DNA of 10,121 nucleotides from Symbiodinium natans (GCA_905221605.1 CAJNDS010001625.1:2501-12621), one strand, 5' to 3'; shown: positions 1 to 7,325, counted from the first letter of the stretch. Notes: generated by a model not told the origin, from the sequence alone. Made by a program: numbers and translations.

Positions 1-84
1 TCTTGGAATGTTGGCACGTCTTGGCGGGTCTTCAGACGGGGGTCGCGGTTTTGGGACGCCGCGGCAGCATCCCTCTTTTGAGAG

Positions 85-136
85 GGGGGCTGACTGTCCC
101 GGAACGTGTTTTTGTTTCCCCGGAAACAAAAACACG
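85..136. repeat. Perfect 15-bp palindrome with repeated left flank
   Basis: CGTGTTTTTGTTTCC at 105-119 and its exact reverse complement at 122-136 are separated by two bases, a near-ideal cruciform or hairpin. The left arm plus 20 bases before it (85-120) recur exactly at 4575-4610, where the right arm is missing and the 40-bp array begins instead. This suggests the flank of array A and the 5' edge of the window derive from the same element. Confidence 0.85.
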
Positions 137-179
137 AGCCATAGTCGGGAGAGCCGTCTGGGATACCGGTAGATTTTAT

Positions 180-640
180 TGAGGCTTGAAAAGGCTTGAA
201 ACAAAGCGTTAAGGCACAGGCTTCAGAAACGATTTTTAGGGGAAGGGGGCCTTTTGAACATGAGAAAGGGGGGGAAAGGAGAGGAGCAGGGATACCATTG
301 GCAGGTGTTTTTTGGGTGCAGTGGACGTGCCACTGAGAACCGAACGGTATGCGTGATTGATACTGAGGATTGATACTGAGGAGCTCTTATTGGCTGCAGG
401 ATTGCCCGTTGCGTGGTTACGGTAGGTTCTGGGTTGCTTTCGCAAAATCGTCGTTGGTCTGATGCTTGTGTTGCTCTATCGGGGGAAGGGTATCCCTACA
501 GGGGAAGGACACCCCTTAAAAAAGGTCTTCAAGGCGCCGTGGCAGCTACCTCCGGGGTGGTGTGGAAATGCTGCCGAAAGTGGTGGGCGTGGTGGGGGTG
601 TGGGTGGGGATGTGGTTCTTTTCGAGACAAACCCTATACA
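180..640. other. Non-coding spacer, no gene seen
   Basis: There are short open frames here but none with coding character or splice-consistent extensions. Small direct duplications are visible, such as GATTGATACTGAG twice between 355 and 381. A G-rich patch with GGTGGG runs lies around 575-615. Confidence 0.5.
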
Positions 641-681
641 ATTTTTATAAACCCGAAACCCTCAGAACCCTAAACCCTAAA
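628..681 (-). repeat. Degenerate reverse-oriented telomeric patch with conserved motif
   Basis: The sequence CAAACCCTATACAATTTTTAT at 628-648 is a near-match to the reverse complement of the motif found at 9034-9061 and 9743-9770. It is followed by degraded CCCTAAA units (AACCCTAAACCCTAAAAC). Orientation is opposite to the telomeric repeats in the right half of the window. Confidence 0.6.
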
Positions 682-740
682 ACTATGTTCTTTTCGAGTC
701 GTTTGGATTTGCTGTCGAAAACCGAACCAATGAGATCTGC

Positions 741-1030
741 AGAGCCTGAAGGGTTTCTCTAAAACCTTCGGTGCCTGAAGGGTTTTCGTAACCTGAAGGT
801 TTTCTCTAAGCCCTTCAGAGCCTGAAGGGTTTCCCCAAACCCTTCGGAGTCTGAAGGGTTTTCCGAAACTCTTCAGAGCCTGAATGGTGAAGGGGTTCTT
901 GAAACCCTTCAAGAGTCTCAATGGGTTTCATTAAACCCTTCAGAGTCTGCGGGGTTTCCATAAACCTTTCAAACCCTTTAGAGCTTGAAGGGTTTCTTTA
1001 AACCACTGAGATCGAAACCTTTCAGAGTCT
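741..1030. repeat. About 30-bp palindromic minisatellite, roughly 9-10 units
   Basis: Diverged tandem units follow the pattern CTGAAGGGTTT-N4-AAACCCTTCAG. Each unit is close to self-complementary: for example GAAGGGTTT and AAACCCTTC flank a 4-base CCCC loop. The arms contain GGGTTT/AAACCC, the core of the telomeric heptamer. Units differ by several substitutions and small indels, so the array is old compared with the 40-bp arrays downstream. Confidence 0.75.
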
Positions 1031-1032
1031 GT

Positions 1033-1149
1033 AAGGTTCGGAACCCAAGGCCTCCCGAATGATAGTCCAATAAGGTTCGGAACCCAAGGTCTTCCGAACG
1101 ATAATCCAATAAGCTTCGGAACCCAAGGCCTCCCAAATGATAATCGAAT
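1033..1149. repeat. Three 39-bp units related to the 40-bp arrays
   Basis: The units at 1033-1071, 1072-1110 and 1111-1149 share AAGGTTCGGAACCCAAGG and CCCGAATGATA-like cores. Rotated, they align with the 40-bp unit of arrays A-C (CCGAATGATA followed by CCAAGGTTCGGAAC). They look like an older or truncated branch of the same family, 3.5 kb upstream of array A. Confidence 0.75.
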
Positions 1150-1320
1150 AGGCAGGCTTAAGCCAGAAACTGCCGAGGCTGGAGCCGTAGGCCAGAAAGT
1201 ACTGGAGTGGGAGCCTTAAGTCAGAGATTGCTGGGGCTCGGGCGGGGAAGGCCTGGAAGTACTCCGGGAAGGCTCCAGGAAGACAGGAAGACAACCAGAA
1301 GGCTGTGGGAAGGCTCTCTA
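1150..1320. repeat. Diverged tandem pair of about 55 bp
   Basis: GCTTAAGCCAGAAACTGCCG near 1157 and CCTTAAGTCAGAGATTGCTG near 1213 align, as do AGGCCAGAAAGTACTGG and AGGCCTGGAAGTACTCC further on. No coding signal is seen from here to the gene start at about 1496. Confidence 0.45.
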
Positions 1321-1495
1321 GATAACTATTACAGGGAAAAAGAAAGTGAGAGAAGAAACATGCTATAGTGTCATCGGTGACGCTTAGTGCAGGTGCCCTG
1401 TTTGCCAGTTGAAATCCACTTCAAAGCATTCCTTCATCGAGCTTTATTGCTCGAAACAACTTTGCTCGACTTCTTCTGCGCAGCCCCTCGCCGCT

Positions 1496-1807
1496 ATGGC
1501 CTTCCTCCCGGACTTTGTTTCGCTTCCCGTGATCGTGGTGTCCAAGGCCTTGTAATGCTAGCTTTTGCAAATCTTGTTGGTGGCGCCAACTAGTCAGTCG
1601 CTAAGTTTCGCAGGGGCGCTCCAGCGTGGACGAGTTCACCTCAGGGCCGATCTTGCAGGATTTTGGGATGTTTGTCACGAGTGCGTTTGTCTGCAATCGA
1701 TGTTGAAAGCAACCATTCCTGTTGATTCATCATTGCCTTGTAGCGCTTCTGTGCAGTCACAATTGATTGCTAGTTCGCAGGAAATGTTTCCTGACAACGC
1801 AAAGTAT
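1496..1807 (+). CDS. Tentative first exons of the unknown gene
   Basis: Three phase-0 blocks can be joined. The first is 1496-1528, starting at ATG and reading MAFLPDFVSLP before a GTGATC donor; GTGGTG donors at 1535 and 1538 are also in phase. The second is 1614-1688, after a TTTCGCAG acceptor, reading GRSSVDEFTSGPILQDFG and onward. The third is from 1781, after TTCGCAG, reading EMFPDNAKY. That block can stop at the GTGGTG at 1808 or read on through VVVPKAEAHIW to a GTGTGA donor at 1879. The start is chosen because it is the first ATG that opens a frame joining this chain; no promoter or leader supports it. The start and both ends of the third block are uncertain. Confidence 0.35.
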
Positions 1808-4118
1808 GTGGTGGTCCCGAAAGCCGAGGCTCACATTTGGAGGATTTTCATTTTCATTTTTATGAATGGGGACATAGGGTGTGAAGATTAAGGTCGTGCG
1901 TGAGGTGCTGCTGCAGCACACACACACACAAACATCTTTGCACCGTGACAGAGACATGCTTAGAAGCAGTTCACGAAAGAGTTCTGTCGGATTTATTTTG
2001 TTGGGGGGGCTGACTTCTGTGGAAAGGTGAGAAAATACAAGAGCTTCCTGTCGAAAATGGGGCTCGACTTCAAAGTCCTTGCGGAACCGACACGCGGCCT
2101 GGCTGCTGCCGATGCTTACCTCGGCTCCGAGGATTGCATCACAACAAAACACACACACACATACAATGAACATGATTTGCAAGTTGCAAGCATTGGCAAC
2201 ATACTACTTTGAGAGGTTAGCTTGCTCCAGCAGGTGGTCAGTGTTGGAGACACAATTATGCGGGAAAGTGTTGCGGGTGGGGAAATAGATGGCATGAGGA
2301 CTTTCCGGACCTTGGTCACAAGATCAACTGCCCTTTCATCATCAAGGCAGTTGACGACATCCGTGGTGTGAATCGAGCCTTCGTAGGCGGGCGGTTGTCT
2401 TTTGCTGCTGTGTCGTTCTTTTGGGTCGATATGTTACACCAGGTGAGAACTCCGAAAAGAAGCTCATCACGAAATGTACTCGGAAAGACCTGCGTCGCGC
2501 TATTGAGGTCTCGGTAGTTTGGAGTTGTGTGAATTGGATATTGACTTAGTCCACTTCACAGGCAAATGTGAGCAACTTTTGTCATGAGGTGATGGTCGAG
2601 GGTCTCTACACCTACGGGGGTTTGCTTGCTGGCTTCGTCAGCAGCAACCCGCTCCATTGTCGTCCGGAAGACGCAGCTTTGCTGAATGAAACTTAAGCAA
2701 AAGGTTCAGTCTCACTTGTTTGACCGGCTCTATGTGGCTGCATTCTGTTGACTTTGTTTCGAGTTTCAAAGCTTGCTACAGCAGCATTCCGCGCGCATGA
2801 GACCGGATGTGTTTTGGAATGGCAGATTCTCTGTAACTCTCTTGTCTTCAGGCGTTCAAGACGAACTTGGTGACGATAATGGACTCTCTTCAGGTGCGTC
2901 GTCGCACGAAGAACCTGTAGCCTGCTGGCAATTTTCGGTTAATCCAGGTACGCCGGCGGACAAAGGAGCTCGTTTATCCCGAGGTTCTCGCGCCCAAATC
3001 CGAGCCTTGTCCGCAACATGTTGTTGTCGTTACCATTTTTGGGACGGTAAGGGCTTGGTCCTGTCCAAAGGATTGGATCCTCACTAGCTTGGGCTTCGCT
3101 GCGGCTGGGTTTAACATCCGGCACCTCGGCCAATGCAGCTTTGCATAGAGCCGTTGTGCATGGCGAAGTATGGTGGCGTTGCATGTTTGTGGACAAGCTA
3201 GCTTGATGGCATAAGCATCGATCAATCGTCCTAGGTGCGAGTACATTGCAGTTGCTGCTGATCACTACGGTCCGGGTGGTCACGGCAACGATGAAGCAAA
3301 GCGGACGGCCAAAGAAGCGGAGGCTAACCGTGAGCTCATGGATTGCTTCGGTGTGTCCTCCATCAAGGACAGGAACGTGAGGTGACGAAAGCCTGGCATG
3401 CAGCTTTTATTCTTGTTCGTTTTTTGCTCACGAACTTGGTATGTGTCCTCTCACTTAGAAATTCAGTCATTGTTTTACTGTGCCTCTCCAAGCAGGAGAA
3501 AGGCAGTCGTACATCCATCAATTGGGAGCGGCGGCAAGGTCGCATCGTTTATTGTGCCTCCGGGAAGTTCGTGCCCCGTGGTCAAGAGGAGGCTTGCAGA
3601 GGTTGGCATTTATTCCGACGCTGTATGAGAGGTTGTCTTGTACAGGATGCAGACGATGGTGATGTTGCCGACATCATCAAGAACAGTGTCTTGAATTCAG
3701 AAAGATACCGGGATTCCGAATTCGTATTGCGGCGTCGAGGGAGTGTGTCAACATGCATTGTTTGGGCGACGTTGCTTGGATGTCGCAGGTTACGTGGACA
3801 TCTTTCAGCTGCAGGTGCTCGTCGAGCAAGTTCTTGGGTTATGTGACTGCTATGACTTGTAATTACACAGTTGAAGAATTTGCCCCCTGCTCTTAGTCTC
3901 GCATGGCTCCAGGACCCTGTCAGCGCCGAGGATGTCGCTGCTAAGCTGAACCGTCTCCCCTTCGTCAAGCGGCAGGTGACTGTACGAGAGGCCGTTTCAT
4001 AACATGTCACAGCTGTATAACTGCATATTTCTATGATGTGCACGTACGTTGCATGATTCGTTGTTTGTAGGTTGGGCTCGCCTTGGCCAAACTCAAGTTC
4101 ACTAAGGCTGCACAGTGA
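1496..4118 (+). CDS. Intron-rich protein-coding gene, function unknown
   Basis: This is a candidate spliced gene of about 14-16 exons, inferred by hand from reading frame, GT donors, AG acceptors and phase. The strongest evidence is the 3' half. Blocks 2443-2507, 2562-2636, 2710-2733, 2852-2893, 2948-3046, 3139-3155, 3235-3381, 3496-3622, 3701-3814, 3871-3975 and 4071-4118 join without an internal stop and end in TGA at 4116-4118. Most of the introns are 54-118 nt. The 5' half (ATG at 1496, MAFLPDFVSLP) is tentative because one frame change near 2231-2300 is unresolved. The product looks soluble and globular, with mixed charge, no clear signal peptide and no membrane span. I recognise no domain or catalytic motif and assign no function. 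Unlike the surrounding DNA it is not repetitive and has ordinary composition. It could still be a degenerate copy, since expression and homology cannot be tested here. Confidence 0.6.
1917..1930. repeat. Short CA microsatellite
   Basis: An uninterrupted CACACA run lies in a putative intron. A second short run lies near 2148-2160, inside the tentative exon at 2027-2182. Confidence 0.7.
2027..2365 (+). CDS. Tentative middle exons of the unknown gene
   Basis: Block 2027-2182 follows a GGAAAG acceptor and reads VRKYKSFLSKMGLDFKVLAE, continuing through AAADAYLGSEDC to a GTTGCA donor in phase 0. It includes a short CA repeat that would encode Thr-His. After a 48-nt intron, 2231 onward reads QVVSVGDTIMRESVAGGEID in the same frame. 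However, the 3' end of this block must be read in another frame (HEDFPDLGHKINCPFIIKA, ending at 2365) to splice into the next exon. Either an intron boundary has been missed between about 2260 and 2310, or there is a one-base frame change. The 3' part is the better supported because it joins cleanly downstream as RG-ENSEKK. Confidence 0.4.
2443..3046 (+). CDS. Central exon chain of the unknown gene
   Basis: The blocks are 2443-2507 (ENSEKKLITKCTRKDLRRAIE, phase carried from 2365), 2562-2636 (ANVSNFCHEVMVEGLYTYGG, ending LLAGF), 2710-2733 (SHLFDRLY), 2852-2893 (AFKTNLVTIMDSLQ) and 2948-3046 (VRRRTKELVYPEVLAPKSEP, ending VVVVTIFGT). Their introns are 54, 73, 118 and 54 nt, each GT-AG with matching phase. 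The 24-nt exon at 2710 is the weakest link. An alternative reading extends 2562 without a splice through SNPLHCRPEDAALLNET, which meets a TAA at 2694 and would need a one-base shift to rejoin KQKVQSHLF. The 118-nt and 54-nt introns have good CAG acceptors. No family was recognised. Confidence 0.55.
3139..3622 (+). CDS. Exons with Gly/His-rich turn and charged helix, unknown gene
   Basis: Block 3139-3155 is a 17-nt putative microexon (LCIEPL) and is uncertain, but it is the only joint I found that carries the correct phase into the next block. Exon 3235-3381 reads CEYIAVAADHYGPGGHGNDE, then the Lys/Glu/Ala-rich AKRTAKEAEANRELMDCFGV and SSIKDRNV; the middle looks helical. Its donor is AG|GTGACG. 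After a 114-nt intron, exon 3496-3622 reads RKAVVHPSIGSGGKVASFIV, continuing through PPGSSCPVVKRRLAEVGIYS to a GTATGAG donor. Each junction preserves the frame. The Gly-Pro-Gly-Gly-His-Gly segment is distinctive, but I cannot tie it to a named family. Confidence 0.6.
3701..4118 (+). CDS. Terminal exons and stop codon of the unknown gene
   Basis: Exon 3701-3814 follows a 78-nt intron ending GAATTCAG and reads KDTGIPNSYCGVEGVCQHAL, ending YVDIFQLQ. Exon 3871-3975 reads LKNLPPALSLAWLQDPVSAE, ending LNRLPFVKRQ. Exon 4071-4118 reads VGLALAKLKFTKAAQ followed by TGA. All three join in phase 0, with GTGCTC and GTGACT donors and ACACAG and TTGTAG acceptors. The C-terminus is basic (Lys, Lys, Lys) and non-hydrophobic. 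This is the most convincing part of the gene: three consecutive exons, perfect phase and a clean stop. No canonical AATAAA polyadenylation signal was noticed just downstream. Confidence 0.68.
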
Positions 4119-4430
4119 TGCATAGGGCTAGATAACCTGTTTCCAAAGTGCGGAATGAGCAGCGTCAGGATCGTAACTCCGAAGGGAGAAACGTCTGGAA
4201 AGCGCCAAGAGGCCTCAAGCGCAAGGCGACGTGGATAGATGAAATCAATGCATGTCGCATGTCGTGATTTTGTCCTTTGTATCGCTTTGTGAGGCAGAGT
4301 CCAGCCGGAAGTGAGCGGCGCTGTTGAAGGGATGCGGGACGTGGGTGCGTAAGTCACTAGCCTCCCGCATCCTTGATGGTATATTCTTTTGATTCTGAGG
4401 GGTGGAGTTCTCCGCGATGCAAACAACTCC
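4119..4430. other. Spacer downstream of the gene, no gene seen
   Basis: This is the 3' flank of the unknown gene, of ordinary composition. The minus-strand open frame crossing it continues from the stop-free repeat array and shows no independent coding character. The 16-mer ATTCTTTTGATTCTGA at 4383-4398 recurs at 5294-5309, on the other side of array A. Confidence 0.5.
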
Positions 4431-4526
4431 GAGAGGGAGAGAGAGAGAGAGAGAGATAGAGAGAACGAGAGAGAGAGAGAGAGAGACAAAAAGAAAGAGA
4501 GACAGAGAGAAAGAGAGAAAGAGAGA
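4431..4526. repeat. GA-rich microsatellite
   Basis: An imperfect (GA)n tract with interspersed AAAGA and ACAGA interruptions, strongly purine-rich on the + strand. Confidence 0.9.
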
Positions 4527-4608
4527 ATATAATGGCAGAGACATATGAAAACGTATAGCATTCCTCCTTCGAATGGGGGGCTGACTGTCCCGGAACGTGT
4601 TTTTGTTT

Positions 4609-5252
4609 CCGAATGATAAACCTCCAAGGTTCGGAACAGATTGCCCTTCCGAATGATAAACCTCCAAGGTTTGGGACCGAGAGCCTTTCCGAATGAAAAA
4701 AAACTCCAAGGTTCGGGACCGAAAGCCCTTCCGAATGATAAAACTCCAAGGTTCGGAACACATTGCCCTTCCGAATGATAAACCTCCAAGGTTCGGGACC
4801 GAGAGCCCTTCCGAATGATAAAACTCCAAGGTTCGGAACAGATTGCCCTTCCGAATGATAAACCTCCAAGGTTCGGGGCCGAGAGCCCTTCCGAATGATA
4901 AACCTCCAAGGTTCGGGACCGAAAGCCCTTCTGAATGATAGACCTCCAAGGTTCGGAACAGATTGCCCTTCCGAATGATAAACCTCCAAGGTTCGGAACA
5001 GATTTCCCTTCCGAATGATAAAACTCCAAGGTTCGGGACCGAAAGCCCTTCCGAATGATAAACCTCCAAGGTTCGGGACCGAGAGCCCTTCCGAATGATA
5101 AAACTCCAAGGTTCGGAACAGATTGCCCTTCCGAATGATAAACCTCCAAGGTTCGGGGCCGAGAGCCCTTCCGAATGATAAACCTCCAAGGTTCGGGACC
5201 GAGAGCCCTTCCGAATGAAAAAAAACTCCAAGGTTCGGGACCGAAAGCCCTT
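4609..5252. repeat. Array A: 16 tandem 40-bp units
   Basis: The unit begins CCGAATGATAAACCTCCAAG and ends in variants such as GGAACAGATTGCCCTT, GGGACCGAGAGCCCTT, GGGACCGAAAGCCCTT or GGGGCCGAGAGCCCTT. Two units (4689-4730 and 5211-5252) are 42 bp because GATA became GAAAAAA. The variant order of units 5-7 recurs at 12-14, and that of 2-3 at 15-16, suggesting block duplication inside the array. A partial unit continues to about 5263. The unit has no stop codon in any minus-strand frame, so long minus-strand open frames here (for example 4031-5314) are repeat artefacts. Confidence 0.95.
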
Positions 5253-5264
5253 CCGAATGATAAT

Positions 5265-5822
5265 TGAATACCAAAATTTCTTTTATGGATAGAATTCTTT
5301 TGATTCTGAATCATTTAAATATATTTTGAGGTTTTCAATAGGATATTTGATTTGAAAACCAAAGAATTATATTATGGATAGAATTCTGAAAGCTATAGAG
5401 ATTCCAATTGAGATTTTCATGAATTTGAGGTTTTACAAGGATTCAATGAATCTTCGGATACCTCAGAACATCATACTTTCAAATTATTTTAAGTTTTTTT
5501 GAAAATCAAAATAATATTATGGATAGACTTCTGAATGATATAGAGAATTCCAATAGAAATATTAATGATTTTTTGGGTTGGCAAGGATTCAATACTTCTT
5601 GGAAATCTGAAAATATATTAGGTCATTTATGATCAGAATATTAATGGATTTTCATGAATTTTTATAAATATAGAATCATAATAACTCAAGAAACCTTCGG
5701 ATATTTCAGAATCTATTTTAAAATCTAATTCGAGGTTTCTAGAATTATTTTCAATTTATTTTGAGGATTTCAATGGATATTTAATTTGAATATCAATGTT
5801 TTTTATTATGGATAGAATTCTT
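5265..5822. repeat. AT-rich satellite, period about 145 bp
   Basis: ATGGATAGAATTCT or close variants occur at 5285, 5374, 5519 and 5808; the last three are spaced 145 and 289 bp. AAGGATTCAAT at 5437 recurs at 5583 (146 bp). TTTTGAGGTTTTCAATAGGA near 5323 resembles TTTTGAGGATTTCAATGGAT near 5759 (about 3 periods). Copies are diverged. Composition changes sharply at about 5822, where G-rich sequence starts. Confidence 0.7.
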
Positions 5823-5890
5823 AGGGCGGTGGGGGGCCGAAAGGTGCCGAAAGGGGCGGGAGGGGGTTTCGAGGGGGAGGTCAGGGGAGG
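5823..5890. other. G-rich island
   Basis: An abrupt switch from AT-rich satellite to GGGCGGTGGGGGGCCGAAAGG and further runs of G, with a short GCCGAAAGG duplication. No gene is seen. Confidence 0.6.
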
Positions 5891-5892
5891 CA

Positions 5893-5952
5893 AGTTTAAG
5901 TAAATTGAATATTTTGCCTCGTAGTAGTAAAAGGAATCAATTTACTTAAACT
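5893..5952. repeat. Inverted repeat with 16-bp perfect arms
   Basis: AGTTTAAGTAAATTGA at 5893-5908 is exactly complementary to TCAATTTACTTAAACT at 5937-5952, with a 28-base loop. The left-arm core GTTTAAGTAAATTGAA also occurs at 9599-9614 and 9633-9648. A degenerate version of the whole structure lies at about 7215-7286. Confidence 0.85.
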
Positions 5953-6009
5953 CGGCCTCCCAGAAGCGTTTTGGATTAGTTTACTCAAACGCTGCTTGTC
6001 AGCTGTTTA

Positions 6010-6101
6010 GGCAAATAACTTGGGAAATTCAGAATGATACCACATACAATTTCTATTTATTTTGTCTTGAGGGTTTAGGGTTTAGGATTTAGGGTTCAGG
6101 G
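6010..6101. repeat. Conserved spacer plus degenerate TTTAGGG tract (copy 1)
   Basis: CAAATAACTTGGGAAATTC followed by an ATACAATTTCTAT-containing spacer ends in GTCTTGAGGG and then TTTAGGG, TTTAGGA, TTTAGGG, TTCAGGG. The same arrangement recurs before array C, and a further copy lies at 7366-7486. Confidence 0.85.
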
Positions 6102-6110
6102 GTTTACCTT

Positions 6111-6912
6111 CCGAATGATAAATCTCCAAGGTTCGGGGCCGAGAGCCCTTCCGAATGATAAAACTCCAAGGTTCGGGACCGAAAGCCCTTCTGAATGATA
6201 AAACTCCAAGGTTCGGGACCGAAAGCCCTTCTGAATGATAAACCTCCAAGGTTCGGAACAGATTTCCCTTCCGAATGATAAACCTCCAAGGTTTGGGACC
6301 GAGAGCCCTTCCGAATGATAAAATTCCAAGGTTCGGGACCGAAAGCCCTTCCGAATGATAAACCTCCAAGGTCCGGGACCGAGAGCCCTTCCGAATGATA
6401 AAATTCCAAGGTTCGGAACAGATTGCCCTTCCGAATGATAAATCTCCAAGGTTCGGGGTCGAGAGCCCTTCCGAATGATAAAACTCCAAGGTTCGGAACA
6501 GATTGCTCTTCCGAATGATAAACCTCCAAGGTTCGGGGCCGAGAGCCCTTCCGAATGATAAACCTCCAAGGTTCGGGACCGAGAGCCCTTCCGAATGAAA
6601 AAAAACTCCAAGGTTCGGGACCGAAAGCCCTTCCGAATGATGAACCTCCAAGGTTCGGAACAGATTGCCATTCCGAATGATAGACCTCCAAGGTTCGGGA
6701 CCGAGAGCCCTTCCGAATGATAAAACTCCAAGGTTCGGGACCGAAAGCCCTTCCGAATGATAAAACTCCAAGGTTCGGAACAGATTGCCCTTCCGATTGA
6801 TAAAACTCCAAGGTTCGGGACCGAGAGCCCTTCCGAATGATAAACCTCCAAGGTTCGGGACCGAGAGCCCTTCCGAATGATAAACCTCCAAGGTTCGGGA
6901 CCGAGAGCTCTT
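6111..6912. repeat. Array B: 20 tandem 40-bp units
   Basis: Same family as array A, with one 42-bp unit at 6591-6632. Units 1-8 match array C units 1-8 in order, including the shared CTGAATGATA variants at units 3 and 4 and the GGTTTGGGACC variant at unit 5. The array ends with CCGACTGACAGTG at 6913. Minus-strand open frames of 251-287 codons here are stop-free repeat shadows. Confidence 0.95.
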
Positions 6913-6920
6913 CCGACTGA

Positions 6921-6984
6921 CAGTGTTCAACTAGCATGATGCTTCTTCGGGGACCGAGCGTGTTCAACTAGCATCCTGCTTCGG
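6921..6984. repeat. GTGTTCAACTAGCAT direct repeat
   Basis: GTGTTCAACTAGCAT occurs twice, near 6923 and 6960, each followed by a GCTTC-containing stretch. It sits at the right boundary of array B. Confidence 0.7.
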
Positions 6985-7130
6985 ACCTGGGGGGCTGGGG
7001 CTAAACCTGAGGCTGGGGTGGGGTGGGGTGGGCTGCTGGCTGTTGGGGGATGGCTGGGGCTGGGGCTGCTTATTTCGGGCCTAATTTGGGTTTTGCCTCC
7101 CGAGGCCTCCTGGTCCTGGGGCTTTTTACT
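6985..7130. other. G-rich spacer with GGGGCT and GGGGT runs
   Basis: Short runs of GGGGCT, GGGGT and GGGCT, a degenerate precursor of the long tracts at 8221-8472 and 9838-10121. No gene is seen. Confidence 0.6.
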
Positions 7131-7325
7131 GAATATTCGGCTTTGCACTAATTTGCTTCACTCGGCTTGTCAGCTGTGAGGGATCTGGGGGTGTCTGGGG
7201 GTCTGCGGGGGTTTGAGTTGAAGTGAATTGAAGTGAATTGAATATTCGGCTTGCCAAAAGCGGTTTGAATTAATTTACTTAAACTCAGCTTGTCAGCTGT
7301 TTAGACAAATAACATGGGAAATTCA
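7131..7325. repeat. Two partial copies of the GCTTGTCAGCTGT module
   Basis: GAATATTCGGCTT occurs at 7131 and again near 7233. GCTTGTCAGCTGT occurs at 7165-7177 and 7288-7300, and also at 5994-6006. The second copy continues into TTTAGACAAATAACATGGGAAATTC, parallel to 6006-6030. Confidence 0.75.

Noticed and set aside
1757-2182. Minus-strand open frame of 141 codons
   Set aside because: Lies opposite the tentative exons, contains CA-repeat-derived Cys-Val runs, and has no independent support.
2562-2733. One-base frameshift at the ACTTAAG near 2694 proving a pseudogene
   Set aside because: A 73-nt GT-AG intron (2637-2709) in matching phase removes the shifted region, so a frameshift is not required.
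2948-3150. Cobalamin-binding-like fold suggested by VVVVTIFGT and downstream GFAAAGFNIRHLG
   Set aside because: The similarity is only impressionistic, the key cofactor-binding residues are absent, and the second part falls in a probable intron.
3582-4043. Minus-strand open frame of 153 codons
   Set aside because: It is antisense to the best-supported exons and introns of the + strand gene.
4609-5252. CRISPR array
   Set aside because: Units are directly abutting and wholly repetitive, with no unique spacers, and the context is eukaryotic.
4031-5314. Minus-strand open frame of 427 codons and its two nested companions
   Set aside because: They are translations of the 40-bp repeat, which lacks stops in all three minus frames. 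The +2 length variants break any constant frame, and no codon bias or start context supports a gene.
6082-6967. Minus-strand frames of 251-287 codons over array B
   Set aside because: Same repeat artefact as in array A.
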